A stretch of DNA of 64,000 nt, from the NCBI RefSeq assembly GCF_022346545.1, contig NZ_JAKRNU010000003.1, forward strand, positions 124,001-188,000. Direction: 5' to 3'. This DNA comes from Sporosarcina sp. ACRSM (lineage in GTDB: Bacteria > Bacillota > Bacilli > Bacillales_A > Planococcaceae). The translations under genes were made by a program, and so were the position numbers. Shown in pieces: positions 1 to 8,592 of the stretch (its first letter is position 1; the number at the start of each line of letters is the position of its first letter). The notes beneath the pieces were generated by a model. The model was not told the origin of the DNA and did not search any database. It saw only the letters and a program-made list of their open reading frames with translations.

Positions 1-983
1 AGACAGGATACTCCCATAATGCAGGTTTACTTGAACTAAGGCAGGCAGTATCTTCTTTTTTTACATGGAAGTATGGATTTAGTTATGATCCTGAAAAAGA
101 AATTGTTATTACGAATGGTGCGAGTGAAGCAATTGACTCAGTCTTCCGGACAATACTATCGCCTGGTGATGAGGTCATTCTACCTACGCCGCTCTATCTC
201 GGTTATGAGCCGATTATTAATTTATGCGGGGCGAAAGTTGTCTACCTCGATACGACAGACACGGAATTCCGTCCATCGCCAGAAAGACTGGAGTCACTGA
301 TAACCTCTAAGACGAAGGCGATCTTGTTTAATTTCCCATCCAATCCGACGGGTGTGACGATTGAAAAAGAGCAGATGGACGAACTGGTAGCAGTTCTCGA
401 AAAGTATCAACTATTTATCATCTCCGATGAAATTTATAGTGAAAACACATTTTCTGGAGAGCATGTCTCTTTTGCTCAGTATGGAGTATTGCGGAACCGT
501 CTTTTCCTGATACATGGTCTGTCGAAGTCGCATTCAATGACTGGGTGGAGAATCGGCTATGTATTGGGGGCGGCCCATTTCATGGAGCATGTGTTGAAAG
601 TCCATTTATATAATTCGGTCTGTGCATCTGTACCAAGCCAGCATGCGGGAATCGTAGCCTTAAATGAGTGTCGACATACTCCTGCAGAAATGAATATGGA
701 GTACGTGAAAAGACGTGATTTTGTTTACAATCGGTTGAGGGAGATGGGCTTGGATGTTGTCAAACCGAATGGTGCATTTTATATTTTCCCGTCCATTAAA
801 AAATATGGTATAGATTCCTTTAGCTTTGCAACGAAGCTACTCAAGGAAGGCGGAGTGGCCGCCGTTCCGGGAAGTGCCTTCACAGATTACGGGGAAGGTT
901 ATTTGAGGATTTCTTATGCATATGCAATGCCTGTGTTGGAAAAAGGAATGAATCGTTTGGAAAAGTTTTTACAAAGATTATAA
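1..983 (+). CDS. patA: PLP-dependent aminotransferase, PatA-like (5' end missing)
   Basis: Class I/II aminotransferase, truncated by the window edge: the frame is open from base 3, with no start codon, and ends at TAA 981-983. Visible are the substrate-loop region (TGYSHNAG), the cofactor stretch NFPSNPTG and the Schiff-base lysine in LSKSHSMTGWRIGY. This motif set is that of the PatA/DapX group, which in Bacillus transaminates N-acetyl-LL-diaminopimelate in lysine and cell-wall precursor synthesis. Activity in the cytoplasm on that substrate is family knowledge; other class I aminotransferases are possible. rocB follows 29 bases downstream with its own strong ribosome site and no terminator between them, so co-transcription is likely. 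Confidence 0.85.
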   Translation, partial: TGYSHNAGLLELRQAVSSFFTWKYGFSYDPEKEIVITNGASEAIDSVFRTILSPGDEVILPTPLYLGYEPIINLCGAKVVYLDTTDTEFRPSPERLESLITSKTKAILFNFPSNPTGVTIEKEQMDELVAVLEKYQLFIISDEIYSENTFSGEHVSFAQYGVLRNRLFLIHGLSKSHSMTGWRIGYVLGAAHFMEHVLKVHLYNSVCASVPSQHAGIVALNECRHTPAEMNMEYVKRRDFVYNRLREMGLDVVKPNGAFYIFPSIKKYGIDSFSFATKLLKEGGVAAVPGSAFTDYGEGYLRISYAYAMPVLEKGMNRLEKFLQRL

Positions 984-1012
984 AGTGTTTTTGATGATAA
1001 GGAGGAGTTGGA

Positions 1013-2650
1013 ATGGGAAGCTATCGATGGGGGACACCAGATAAACTTCGATCACTTTTATGCGAGCTCGTTAGCTGGGATAGTCGTACTTTAACAGAAG
1101 GGGAGCGTACATTTGCGCCGAAAGTCGCCGAGAAGCTAAAAGGGTTGGATTATTTTCAGGCCCATCCAGATCACTTGGAATTGCATGATGCTGGTTTAGG
1201 CAGACAGCTTGTTACGGCTTTGTATAAGCATCCGCAAGCGACAGAGACGGTTGTACTGATCAGTCATTTTGATACAGTATGGACAGAGGAGTACGGGGTG
1301 CTTGAGCCGCTTGCTTGTCATCCGGAGGAACTAACGAAAAAATTGATGGAACCCGCTTTTAAGAAGGACCTTCCAGAGGATGCACGGATTGATCTCGAGA
1401 CGGGGAAATATCTATTCGGTCGAGGCACGATGGATATGAAGATGGGGCTTGCCCTTCATATGCAACTTATCGAAAAGGCAAGTATCGAACAGTGGCCGAT
1501 CAACCTTGTCTTGACGACGGTACCGGATGAAGAAGTGAACTCGGCAGGTATGCGTGCGGCCGTGACGGAACTTGTCCGACTCCGTGATGAACATGATTTG
1601 ACTTATAAATTATTTTTCAATAGTGAACCGTCATTTTCACAAAATCCAGCAGATATTAAAGAATATGTTTACTCAGGCACTGTTGGGAAAATTATGCCTG
1701 CTGCCTTATTCTATGGAAAAGAAACGCATGTCGGCGAACCGATGAAAGGGATGACGGCAAATTATATTGCCTCATTCTTGACGCAACGGATGGAGTGGAA
1801 TGAGCTTTTTCGTGAGACGGACCTCGGTGAAAGTACACCACTGCCGGTTTCCTTGCAACAAAAGGATTTGAAATTGCAATATTCCACGCAGACACCTTAT
1901 CGTGCAGTGGCGCTGTACAATGTCTTTTTACTGAAGCGCAATGCGACGGAAGTGATGGACCTGTTCGAACAGGTCGCAACGGAAGCGATGGGCGCTTGCA
2001 ATGAACATTACAGAGCTATTTGCGAGAGGGAACAGGTGAAAGGGGTGGGGGATGTTAAAGTATTGCGTTATGAACAGCTGCTTGAACATGCTATCCAAAA
2101 ATTGGGCCACGCAGAAGTGGAGCGTTGGAAACAAGAAGCACTTCAAAACGATGCGTGGGATGATCGCGAAAAATCGCTGCGTATTGTCGATAACTTAATG
2201 ATTCAGTGCCAAGAACTTGCACCAGCGACAGTTCTGCTATACGCACCGCCTTATTACCCGGCTATCAATTCGTCGGGTGACCCGCTTGTACAAGCGTCCA
2301 TTGAATTGATGAAGAAAGTGGCAAAAACATTTGATAATACCGTCGAGCAGATCCATTATTTCAATGGCATTTGCGATTTAAGCTATGTGAACTACGAAGA
2401 CGATGCAAACGGCTGGCTTGCATTTGAAAACAACACGCCAGTTTGGGGCGCTACGTACAGCATTCCTTTTGAAGAGATGGCCCAGCTGAAAGCACCTGTG
2501 CTGAACGTAGGCCCTTTTGGGAAAGATGCACACCAACGGACAGAGCGCTTGCATGTGGACAGCGCATTTGTGGAAATGCCGGTCATGTTGGAAACATTGG
2601 TGAAAAATATGTTTGCCGCGAATGGAAATCAGCTCGCAATGGCAGACTGA
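1013..2650 (+). CDS. rocB: RocB-like M20-family peptidase/deacylase (arginine utilisation protein)
   Basis: A 545-residue M20 metallohydrolase, close to the length of B. subtilis RocB. Metal-site motifs are visible: SHFDTVW (His/Asp, about residues 84-90), GRGTMDMKMG (about 140) and PDEEVNSAG (glutamate pair, about 170). The start ATG follows AAGGAGGAG at the right distance. RocB is encoded with arginine catabolism genes in Bacillus, but its exact reaction is poorly defined; here it sits directly after an aminotransferase, so handling of an amino acid or acylated amino acid is likely. A hairpin terminator follows at 2665. Confidence 0.85.
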   Translation: MGSYRWGTPDKLRSLLCELVSWDSRTLTEGERTFAPKVAEKLKGLDYFQAHPDHLELHDAGLGRQLVTALYKHPQATETVVLISHFDTVWTEEYGVLEPLACHPEELTKKLMEPAFKKDLPEDARIDLETGKYLFGRGTMDMKMGLALHMQLIEKASIEQWPINLVLTTVPDEEVNSAGMRAAVTELVRLRDEHDLTYKLFFNSEPSFSQNPADIKEYVYSGTVGKIMPAALFYGKETHVGEPMKGMTANYIASFLTQRMEWNELFRETDLGESTPLPVSLQQKDLKLQYSTQTPYRAVALYNVFLLKRNATEVMDLFEQVATEAMGACNEHYRAICEREQVKGVGDVKVLRYEQLLEHAIQKLGHAEVERWKQEALQNDAWDDREKSLRIVDNLMIQCQELAPATVLLYAPPYYPAINSSGDPLVQASIELMKKVAKTFDNTVEQIHYFNGICDLSYVNYEDDANGWLAFENNTPVWGATYSIPFEEMAQLKAPVLNVGPFGKDAHQRTERLHVDSAFVEMPVMLETLVKNMFAANGNQLAMAD

Positions 2651-2664
2651 TCGATATGACGTAA

Positions 2665-2700
2665 GGAGACCTTCTAAATAGTAGAGGGTCTCCATTTTTT
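2665..2700 (+). terminator. Intrinsic terminator after rocB
   Basis: GGAGACC (2665-2671) pairs with GGTCTCC (2687-2693) and is followed by ATTTTTT. It separates rocB from the two-component system. Confidence 0.85.
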
Positions 2701-2743
2701 GCATAGTTCTGTTAAGATGAAAGAAAAACGGTGGGTGAATCAA

Positions 2744-3445
2744 ATGAAAAATAAGATTTTAATCATTGAGGATGAAGAAAATATTGCACGCGTACTCCAG
2801 CTCGAACTTGAATTTGAAGGTTATGAAACAGGCGTTGCCCATACAGGGCCGGATGGACTGATCAAATATCGGGAACAACAATGGGATCTTGTCCTTCTCG
2901 ACCTTATGCTACCCGGTTTGAACGGCTTTGACGTTCTGCGCAGAATCCGGGCGACGGAAACGAGCACGCCTGTCATCTTATTGACCGCGAAAGGGGAAGT
3001 GGAGGATAAAGTGACCGGATTGGATCTCGGCGCCAATGATTACGTGACAAAACCATTTGAAATTGAAGAATTGCTTGCTAGAATCCGTTCGGCACTCCGT
3101 TTTTCAACGCCGAAAACCGAAGAAAAAGATGAACATCTTCATGAATTTGCAGGCTTGTCCATCCATGAGCAAACGCGGGAAGTGAAACGGGATGGTGTGG
3201 CGATTGAATTGACACCGAGGGAATATGATCTTCTCCTCCATTTGTTGAAACACCCGAACCAAGTGTTGTCCCGTGAACAATTGCTGGATGCCGTATGGGG
3301 CTTCGATTATTACGGTGATACGAATGTCGTCGATGTGTATATCCGTTATGTGCGGAAAAAAATCGATAATGGCAATAAACAATCCCTTATCCAAACGGTG
3401 CGCGGGGTCGGTTATGCGTTGAAGGAACCTGTCCATGAAGCTTAA
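2744..3445 (+). CDS. ykoG: OmpR-family response regulator, YkoG-like
   Basis: A 233-residue regulator: receiver domain (acidic pair EDEE near the N-terminus, phospho-acceptor in LLDLMLPG, switch lysine in TKPF) followed by a winged-helix DNA-binding domain (VWGFDYYGDTNVVDVYIRYVR). The start at 2744 (MKNKILIIED) places the first beta strand normally; in-frame TTG 2699 and ATG 2717 would add a non-conserved leader. It overlaps the kinase gene by 11 bases. The following PepSY genes give the same order as ykoGHIJ of B. subtilis. The signal sensed is not known from sequence. Confidence 0.85.
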   Translation: MKNKILIIEDEENIARVLQLELEFEGYETGVAHTGPDGLIKYREQQWDLVLLDLMLPGLNGFDVLRRIRATETSTPVILLTAKGEVEDKVTGLDLGANDYVTKPFEIEELLARIRSALRFSTPKTEEKDEHLHEFAGLSIHEQTREVKRDGVAIELTPREYDLLLHLLKHPNQVLSREQLLDAVWGFDYYGDTNVVDVYIRYVRKKIDNGNKQSLIQTVRGVGYALKEPVHEA

Positions 3446-4778
3446 AACGAAGATTCATTTATTTTCAACACTTCTGATGCTCGTCATCCTGACGTTAACG
3501 AACGTAGGTATTTATTTTTTATTTGAAAAGATGGGGCATCAGACGGAATATAACCAATTGTTAATTCGGTCTAAAGAACTCACGACGTCACTTAGTAAAA
3601 TGACGGAGGAAATGGATGCTAAAACAATTGTAAGGGCACATCTTCCGTCGAATGGAGCCATTCGGATTGTCGATGAGAAGGGCAAGGAGAAAGTGAAGTC
3701 TCAATCCGCACTTGAATTGGGCAAGGAGAGTTTCGACATCAATCCGAAAGAGCGTTATACAATCGGGGATTTCAATGATACGCAGACCATCTCGATCCGT
3801 GTACCTGCCATTTGGACAAATGGAGAAGTTGTGCAAGTTGAAATGGTGCAAGTGTTGGAAGAGTTAGAAAGGAGTATGCAGCTGCTGAAGCTGATCCTAT
3901 TTGGTGTAACGGTAGTTGCCATGATACCGATTACGGTGTCCAGCATAACATTGGGGCAAATCGTCACGCAGCCGATTGAAAAATTGACGAAGACGATGTC
4001 GGAAAGTCAAAAATCAGGAACATACGAAAAAATCAATGTTTCTGTAGAAGGGAAGGATGAGCTGGCACAGATGGGGCGGACATTCAACGATATGATGGAA
4101 CAACTGGAACAAAACTACAAAAAACAAGAACAGTTCGTCTCAAATGCATCACATGAATTGAAAACACCTCTTACTGTCATTGAAAGCTATTCCCGTCTTC
4201 TTTCTCGCCGGGGCTTTGAAAATCGTGAAGTGGCGGAGGAAGCTGTGGAGGCCATTCTTAGTGAGTCCGTCCGCATGAAAGAGATGATTGCGCAAATGTT
4301 GGAGCTTGCAAAAAGCAACGGACCGTTGACATTCGAGTTCTCGGAAACAGAAATCCATTCATTGGTAGAGCAAGTGATTCAGCCGATGCGGCACGCTTAT
4401 TCAAGAAATTTCAGTTTGGAAGGCAATCTACCAGTCAAGGCAATGACGGATGAAAACCGACTAAAACAGTTGCTGTTCATATTGCTGGATAATGCACGGA
4501 AGTATAGCGATGGGGACATCAAGACCGTTATTCAAGAACACGAGAAAAATGTGTCGATCTCCGTGATGGATTTTGGCAATGGCATTGCCGAGGAACATTT
4601 GCCGCATATTTTTGATCGCTTTTATCGTATCGATAAAGATCGGAATCGGAAAACCGGCGGGACGGGATTGGGGCTTGCCATTGCTAAGGAAATCGCGGGT
4701 GGATTAGGCGCTGAATTGAAAATCGAAAGCATTGTTGGCATGGGTACGACAATCCGAATTTTGATGCCGAAAAAATGA
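3435..4778 (+). CDS. ykoH: Membrane sensor histidine kinase, YkoH-like
   Basis: A 447-residue kinase: transmembrane helix 1 (about residues 8-30), an extracellular sensor of about 115 residues, transmembrane helix 2 (about 150-172), HAMP linker, dimerisation domain with the phospho-histidine in SHELKTPLT (about residue 240), and HATPase domain with N-box (LLDNARKYS), DFGNGI and GGTGLGLAIA. It starts inside the regulator gene, so the two are translationally coupled. Its likely output includes the two PepSY proteins downstream, since such proteins often modulate their cognate kinase from the cell surface; that link is inference. Confidence 0.87.
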   Translation: MKLKTKIHLFSTLLMLVILTLTNVGIYFLFEKMGHQTEYNQLLIRSKELTTSLSKMTEEMDAKTIVRAHLPSNGAIRIVDEKGKEKVKSQSALELGKESFDINPKERYTIGDFNDTQTISIRVPAIWTNGEVVQVEMVQVLEELERSMQLLKLILFGVTVVAMIPITVSSITLGQIVTQPIEKLTKTMSESQKSGTYEKINVSVEGKDELAQMGRTFNDMMEQLEQNYKKQEQFVSNASHELKTPLTVIESYSRLLSRRGFENREVAEEAVEAILSESVRMKEMIAQMLELAKSNGPLTFEFSETEIHSLVEQVIQPMRHAYSRNFSLEGNLPVKAMTDENRLKQLLFILLDNARKYSDGDIKTVIQEHEKNVSISVMDFGNGIAEEHLPHIFDRFYRIDKDRNRKTGGTGLGLAIAKEIAGGLGAELKIESIVGMGTTIRILMPKK

Positions 4779-4834
4779 TTTCTCATCGTATTTTAATGTT
4801 TTTGACGTATGCTGGATGAAAGGAGGTAGGACTT

Positions 4835-5512
4835 TTGAAAATACTAAAAAAACCTTGGTTTATCCCGATCGTGTTGACGATTTTAATTTTAATTATAGGC
4901 AATTTCTATACTAAACAATTGGTTTCCAAAGCGGAGACCTTACCGGAAGATGAAATACGCCAGCAGCTCGAAGAAATGTACGAAGGAGAAGTGGAACGGC
5001 TTTCTTTGAAAGGGTCCATGTATGAAGTGGAACTGTCTAGAAGCAATGCGGTTTACTTAGCGGAAGTGGATGCGGAGACGGGAAAAGTACTATCTCTTTT
5101 CCAGACGAAAGAAAAAACACCGCTTGCATCGGCCGGGGAAAAGGAAGCTACTTCGAATGAGAAGGTTGTCGAGCAGCCAGCCAAGGAAAAAGAGCCTTCT
5201 GTGACACCACCGAAATCTGAGCCGGATAGAAGCAAAGTTGAAACGCCATCTTCAGCAGCGCAGGAAAAAAAGCCGACTTCCCCTAAAAAAGAAGCTAAGA
5301 CGGTTTTGATTTCAAAAAATCAAGCGATAAAAATTGCGCGTGCCCAATTGAAAGGCGAAGTGGATGACGTTGAATTTGTCCCTGAAAACGATGGCGGTTA
5401 CTATTTAGTCGAGATTGAAGTCGAAGATGATAATGACGAAGGTGTCGATGGGGCAGTCTATAAAATTCATGCCATTACCGGGAAAATCATGAATGTAACA
5501 TGGGAGGACTGA
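4835..5512 (+). CDS. Membrane-anchored PepSY-domain protein (YkoI/YkoJ type)
   Basis: A 225-residue protein translated from a TTG codon behind AAAGGAGGT. It has one N-terminal membrane anchor (residues about 7-24), a first PepSY-like module (about 38-88, ending in AEVDAETGKVLSL), a linker rich in K, E, P, S and T (about 90-150), and a second PepSY module (about 155-225: NQAIKIARAQLKGEV through HAITGKIMNV). PepSY domains are thought to inhibit or modulate extracytoplasmic proteases or kinases. It lies 56 bases after the kinase gene, so the same operon is likely. No catalytic motif is visible. Confidence 0.8.
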   Translation: MKILKKPWFIPIVLTILILIIGNFYTKQLVSKAETLPEDEIRQQLEEMYEGEVERLSLKGSMYEVELSRSNAVYLAEVDAETGKVLSLFQTKEKTPLASAGEKEATSNEKVVEQPAKEKEPSVTPPKSEPDRSKVETPSSAAQEKKPTSPKKEAKTVLISKNQAIKIARAQLKGEVDDVEFVPENDGGYYLVEIEVEDDNDEGVDGAVYKIHAITGKIMNVTWED

Positions 5513-5520
5513 TTGACTTG

Positions 5521-5698
5521 AATCAGCAGTAGTCTTCCACTGCCATAAGTGGTCGGACGAATGCCAGAATACATTTCAATCAGAGAGAGTCCAACGCCTT
5601 GCGTCCTGAAAGAGCCTTAATTTCTGCAAAAAGCGCAGAAATACGGCAAATCGAACCCTACGCTGTTCGATTCACAATTACGCCGAGGCGTAATTGAT
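5521..5698. repeat. Dispersed intergenic repeat, copy A
   Basis: This stretch between the two PepSY genes is a modular repeat. It contains the 22-bp palindrome CAATTACGCCGAGGCGTAAT-TG (5675-5696), found identically in copies B (26833-26854) and C (60072-60093). Two further hairpins lie before it: TTTCTGC with GCAGAAA, and AATCGAAC with GTTCGATT. The left module (5523-5562, CAGCAGTAGTCTTCCACTGC onward) resembles the left module of copy B but is absent from copy C. No ORF is supported in it. Confidence 0.75.
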
Positions 5699-5787
5699 AT
5701 TCTCTCATCAATTTCTAATAATCCTCTCCCTCTCTTCTCAGAATGGAGTCGTATGATAAAGATAACAAGAAAAGGAGGAATTCAAAC

Positions 5788-6636
5788 ATGAAAAAATGGA
5801 TGTTCATTCCTGCATTGGCGGGAGCAGTAGCAATTGGTGGGGTAGCTTTGGCGAATGATACGCCAACGGATAAGGTAAGCACGACGGAAGGGCTTATGAC
5901 GTTGCAAGAAGCAAAAGATTTAGCGCTTCAACAATATGGTGGAAAAGTGACGGAAATCGAGCTTGAGAAAAAGAAAACGGGCTATGTATATGACGTAGAA
6001 GTAAAGTCAAACGGCATCGAATATGATTTGGACATCGATGCGAAAACGGGGAAAATCGTGCTTGATTCCCAATCGACAGATAAGCGCAGTGCACAAGTGG
6101 TTTCCGATGACACTGCACAACAAGCAGCTACGACGAACACGTTAAAAGTAGTGGAATCCGCTCAACCACGTGTAGCAGATGCGAAACTTTTAACGTCGGA
6201 TCAAGCGATTGCAATCGCTAAGAAAAAAGCGAACGGCACGGTTACCAAAGTCGAATTGGATAGCGACGATGGACGCAAACACTATGATATCGAAATCAAA
6301 GATGGCACATATGAATATGATTTTGAAATCGATGCCATCACCGGTAAAATTCTCGAATTCGAAAAAGACCTCGATGACGATGTTAAAAAAGTGAACAAAC
6401 AAGCGGCTACAAGCAAAGTCGCTGGTACAAAACAAACGATGCTCACGAAAGACCAAGCGATTGCAATTGCCATGAAACAAGCAAAAGGAACTGTCACAGA
6501 CTTTGAATTGGACGATGATGACGATCGTAAAATATACGAAATCGAAATCGAGGACGGTACGTATGAATATGACTTCGAGATCGACGCTTTCACAGGCGAA
6601 GTATTGAAGTTTGAAAAAGACCGCGATGACGACTGA
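5788..6636 (+). CDS. Secreted protein with three PepSY domains
   Basis: A 282-residue protein starting at ATG 5788 behind AAAAGGAGGAA; the longer frame from 5743 has no ribosome site. A signal peptide is clear (MKKWMFIPALAGAVAIGG, predicted cut near ALA-ND). Three tandem PepSY modules follow: residues about 37-90, 145-200 and 222-280. Each has an AxAxK/Q-type helix, an acidic strand and a closing DxxTGxxLxFE or similar. The last two modules are so alike (DGTYEYDFEIDA in both) that recent internal duplication is likely. The protein is strongly acidic, consistent with metal or cation binding outside the cell, but that is inference. Confidence 0.8.
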   Translation: MKKWMFIPALAGAVAIGGVALANDTPTDKVSTTEGLMTLQEAKDLALQQYGGKVTEIELEKKKTGYVYDVEVKSNGIEYDLDIDAKTGKIVLDSQSTDKRSAQVVSDDTAQQAATTNTLKVVESAQPRVADAKLLTSDQAIAIAKKKANGTVTKVELDSDDGRKHYDIEIKDGTYEYDFEIDAITGKILEFEKDLDDDVKKVNKQAATSKVAGTKQTMLTKDQAIAIAMKQAKGTVTDFELDDDDDRKIYEIEIEDGTYEYDFEIDAFTGEVLKFEKDRDDD

Positions 6637-6644
6637 TGTGTGAA

Positions 6645-6698
6645 GGGGCTGTCCAGAAAGTCAGTGAAAATTGACTTTCTGAGATGGCTCCTTTTTTC
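6645..6698 (+). terminator. Terminator after the PepSY gene; contains the left island-flanking repeat
   Basis: AGAAAGTCA pairs with TGACTTTCT around the loop GTGAAAAT, and the element ends in CTCCTTTTTT. Bases 6646-6674 match 34676-34704 at 26 of 29 positions. The two copies bracket the catabolic island. Confidence 0.8.
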
Positions 6699-6827
6699 GT
6701 TTAGGAAAAGTTTATGTAATCAAAGAGAAGATCAAAGCGATCGAGATAGCAGACGATCAACCTATAATAGACGGTATTTTATTGTAAACTCCGACTCAAT
6801 TGACTGGTCCATTTTATATCTACAGTT

Positions 6828-6871
6828 GTTAGAATAATCGCAAGGTTCTATTAGATGCCTGATTATCTAAC
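6828..6871. promoter_or_regulatory. Near-palindromic operator-like site before the hpaB remnant
   Basis: GTTAGAATAATC (6828-6839) and GATTATCTAAC (6861-6871) form an inverted repeat with one extra base in the left arm. It sits 22 bases before the start codon of the broken hpaB-like fragment. GATTATTCTAA (20363-20373) and GGTAATCTAAC (20394-20404) occur before the second dioxygenase gene, so this may be a shared regulator site. Function is inferred only. Confidence 0.35.
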
Positions 6872-6892
6872 TATAAAACTGGAGGGAACGGT

Positions 6893-6988
6893 ATGATACA
6901 AACGATTACTAGAATGGTGGCGACAGGATCGGCATTAACAAATTACAATTTCGTGGCCCATTATCATCAAGTTCCAGCTCCCTGTTGA
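6893..6988 (+). pseudogene. Remnant of an HpaB-type flavin monooxygenase gene
   Basis: A 31-codon frame with a good ribosome site (CTGGAGGGAACGGT) reads RMVATGSALTNYNFVAHY. That matches residues around 197-213 of the intact HpaB-type monooxygenase at 16561 (KMVATGSALTNYNFVAHY). About 190 N-terminal and 300 C-terminal residues are missing. Many third positions differ from the 16561 gene, so this is the relic of a separate paralogue rather than a recent duplicate. The promoter-like region and start codon survive, joined to an internal piece, which points to deletion. The rest of 6989-7156 holds only the terminator below. Confidence 0.75.
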
Positions 6989-7026
6989 GCTTCATTTTCA
7001 TAAGCGCGTTCTCAAAAGAAGTGTGA

Positions 7027-7075
7027 AGCGTGCTATTTCTTGTTCGAATCAAGAAATAGCACGCTTTTCTATTTA
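7027..7075 (+). terminator. Strong intrinsic terminator after the hpaB remnant
   Basis: A 16-bp perfect stem, AGCGTGCTATTTCTTG (7027-7042) with its complement at 7050-7065, is followed by TTTCTATTT. It probably ended the original transcription unit of the lost gene. Confidence 0.85.
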
Positions 7076-7156
7076 AAAATGAACTCCAAGTGGCTTGTGA
7101 GACCTGTCATTGGTTTTTAGGTGGAAAAGTATGTTTTCGACTATGCTCATTTAGAG

Positions 7157-7963
7157 TTATAAATGAAATATATGGTGTGACTTCGAAATTTCTATGCTAA
7201 TTTGATTAGCAGTTTGTAGCAGTAATGGTATAAAAGCTTCTTTTCTCGTTTTCTCGTCTGTCCTGCCAGCCTGTGCAGATATATTAATGGCTGCGATTAC
7301 TTTTCCTTCCGCGTTCCGAATCGTTGAGGCAATTGAACTAAGCCCTTCTTCTAGTTGTTGTTCTACAAAGACCCATCCATTGTTTCGAATTTCTTCAAGC
7401 CTGCTCATTAATTCCGATTTATCAACAATGGTCTTTTTTGTAAAAGCCTTTAATTCTATTTTTTGAAAGTATTCTTCAAGCTCAGATGGTGAAAGATGAG
7501 CCAATAATATTTGACCCATTGACGTTGCGTACGCGGGAAGACGAGATCCTACATCTAATGAAATTGTCATAATTCGTTTTGTTGGAATTCGGGCCACATA
7601 GACGATATCCGTGTCATCCAAAACGGATATGGATGTTGACTCATTTGTTTGATTGACTAAATCTTTCATATAGTCATGCGCACTTTCCCAAATATTTTTT
7701 GATGATAGATAAGCGTAACCGAGAGATAACACGCGAGCTGTTAATGAAAAGTGACCACTTTTTGAGGTTACATAGCCTAAATGCTCTAACGTAAGCAATA
7801 TACGGCGAACTGTGGGTCGGCTTAGCTCCGTAATTTTGGCGGCTTCACTCACCGTAAGGGTTGGATATTCTGGCGAAAAAGCTTGGATGACGGCCAGTCC
7901 GCGTTCCAATGATTGGACAAAATCTGCTTGTTTAATAGAATTATTAGAATATTCCCTTGACAA
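7157..7963 (-). CDS. IclR-family transcriptional regulator (PcaU/PobR type)
   Basis: A 268-residue regulator: N-terminal winged helix (LERGLAVIQAF, TVSEAAKITELSRPTVRRIL, about residues 17-80) and C-terminal IclR effector-binding domain (about 95-260, with DxGSRLPAYATSMGQILLA and an AGRTDEKTR-type end). IclR proteins of this size govern catabolism of protocatechuate, 4-hydroxybenzoate and related aromatics. The gene is divergent from the DUF3237-hydrolase-catB operon, and the 142-bp gap holds a three-half-site operator, so it probably controls that operon and itself. The effector is unknown; a ring-cleavage intermediate such as muconate is plausible. Confidence 0.88.
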   Translation of the reverse strand: MSREYSNNSIKQADFVQSLERGLAVIQAFSPEYPTLTVSEAAKITELSRPTVRRILLTLEHLGYVTSKSGHFSLTARVLSLGYAYLSSKNIWESAHDYMKDLVNQTNESTSISVLDDTDIVYVARIPTKRIMTISLDVGSRLPAYATSMGQILLAHLSPSELEEYFQKIELKAFTKKTIVDKSELMSRLEEIRNNGWVFVEQQLEEGLSSIASTIRNAEGKVIAAINISAQAGRTDEKTRKEAFIPLLLQTANQISIEISKSHHIFHL

Positions 7964-7991
7964 TATTGCTACCTCCGTGTCTATAATGTGA

Positions 7992-8029
7992 TTGTACGAT
8001 ATATAATTCTTTGTACGTTAAGCGTACAA
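7992..8029. promoter_or_regulatory. Probable IclR-type operator: three TTGTACG half-sites
   Basis: TTGTACG occurs at 7992-7998 and 8011-8017, and its complement CGTACAA at 8023-8029. The last two form a palindrome with a 5-base spacer; the first is a direct repeat 19 bases upstream. The PcaU and PobR operators of Acinetobacter are known to be one palindrome plus one direct repeat, which fits the divergent IclR gene. Confidence 0.65.
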
Positions 8030-8104
8030 TTTAACGGTGGATTTTGCAAACACCTTTTCACAAAATAGATTGTTCAACTCATAAATAAGGGGGAGTAATC
8101 AGTT

Positions 8105-8572
8105 ATGGCATATTTTGAAGCACCAAAGCTGACGTTTACATTTAATTTGGAATTACAGGTTGAAAAAGCTCATTTACCCGGAAAAACGCCTATCGGTAAT
8201 CGCCGAATCATCCGGGTAGAAGGCGGTCATTTCAATGGCGAGTCTATCAAGGGAGAAGTGATTCCAGGAGGAGACGATTGGATTACAGTTCGGGAAGATG
8301 GGACGATTATACAGGATGTTCGTATCTTATTGCGCACGGACGACAATGAACTCATTTTGATGACCTACCGCGGAATTCGTACAGGTCCGAAAGAAGTATT
8401 GGCACGCCTTGATAATAATGAACATGTCGATCCGGAAGAGTACTATTTCCGTACAGTTCCAATCTTTGAAACGGCTTCCGAAAAATACGATTGGATGAAT
8501 AAAACAGCGTTTGTCTCAACAGGACAGCGATTGGCGACTGGAGTAAAATATTCCGTCTATCAAGTTGACTAA
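8105..8572 (+). CDS. DUF3237-domain protein
   Basis: A 155-residue DUF3237 (UPF0311) protein; the family pattern GGHFNGESIKGEVIPGGDDW and TYRGIRTG is clear. The start ATG follows AAGGGGGAG. No signal peptide or membrane segment. DUF3237 proteins are small beta-barrels without a proven general reaction and are common in aromatic-degradation operons. Here the gene leads the operon containing an alpha/beta hydrolase and muconate cycloisomerase, while a recognisable muconolactone isomerase (CatC) is missing, so a lactone-handling role is one idea to test. It is the first gene behind the IclR operator. Confidence 0.85.
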   Translation: MAYFEAPKLTFTFNLELQVEKAHLPGKTPIGNRRIIRVEGGHFNGESIKGEVIPGGDDWITVREDGTIIQDVRILLRTDDNELILMTYRGIRTGPKEVLARLDNNEHVDPEEYYFRTVPIFETASEKYDWMNKTAFVSTGQRLATGVKYSVYQVD

Positions 8573-8592
8573 TAATAGAGAGGGGTTATCAA

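Noticed and set aside
2378..2743. Open minus-strand frame over the end of rocB
   Set aside because: Shadow frame of a well-supported gene; composition and lack of a ribosome site give no support.
6190..6593. Several open frames on both strands inside the triple-PepSY gene
   Set aside because: They arise from the repetitive acidic codons (GAT, GAA, AAA) of the real gene.
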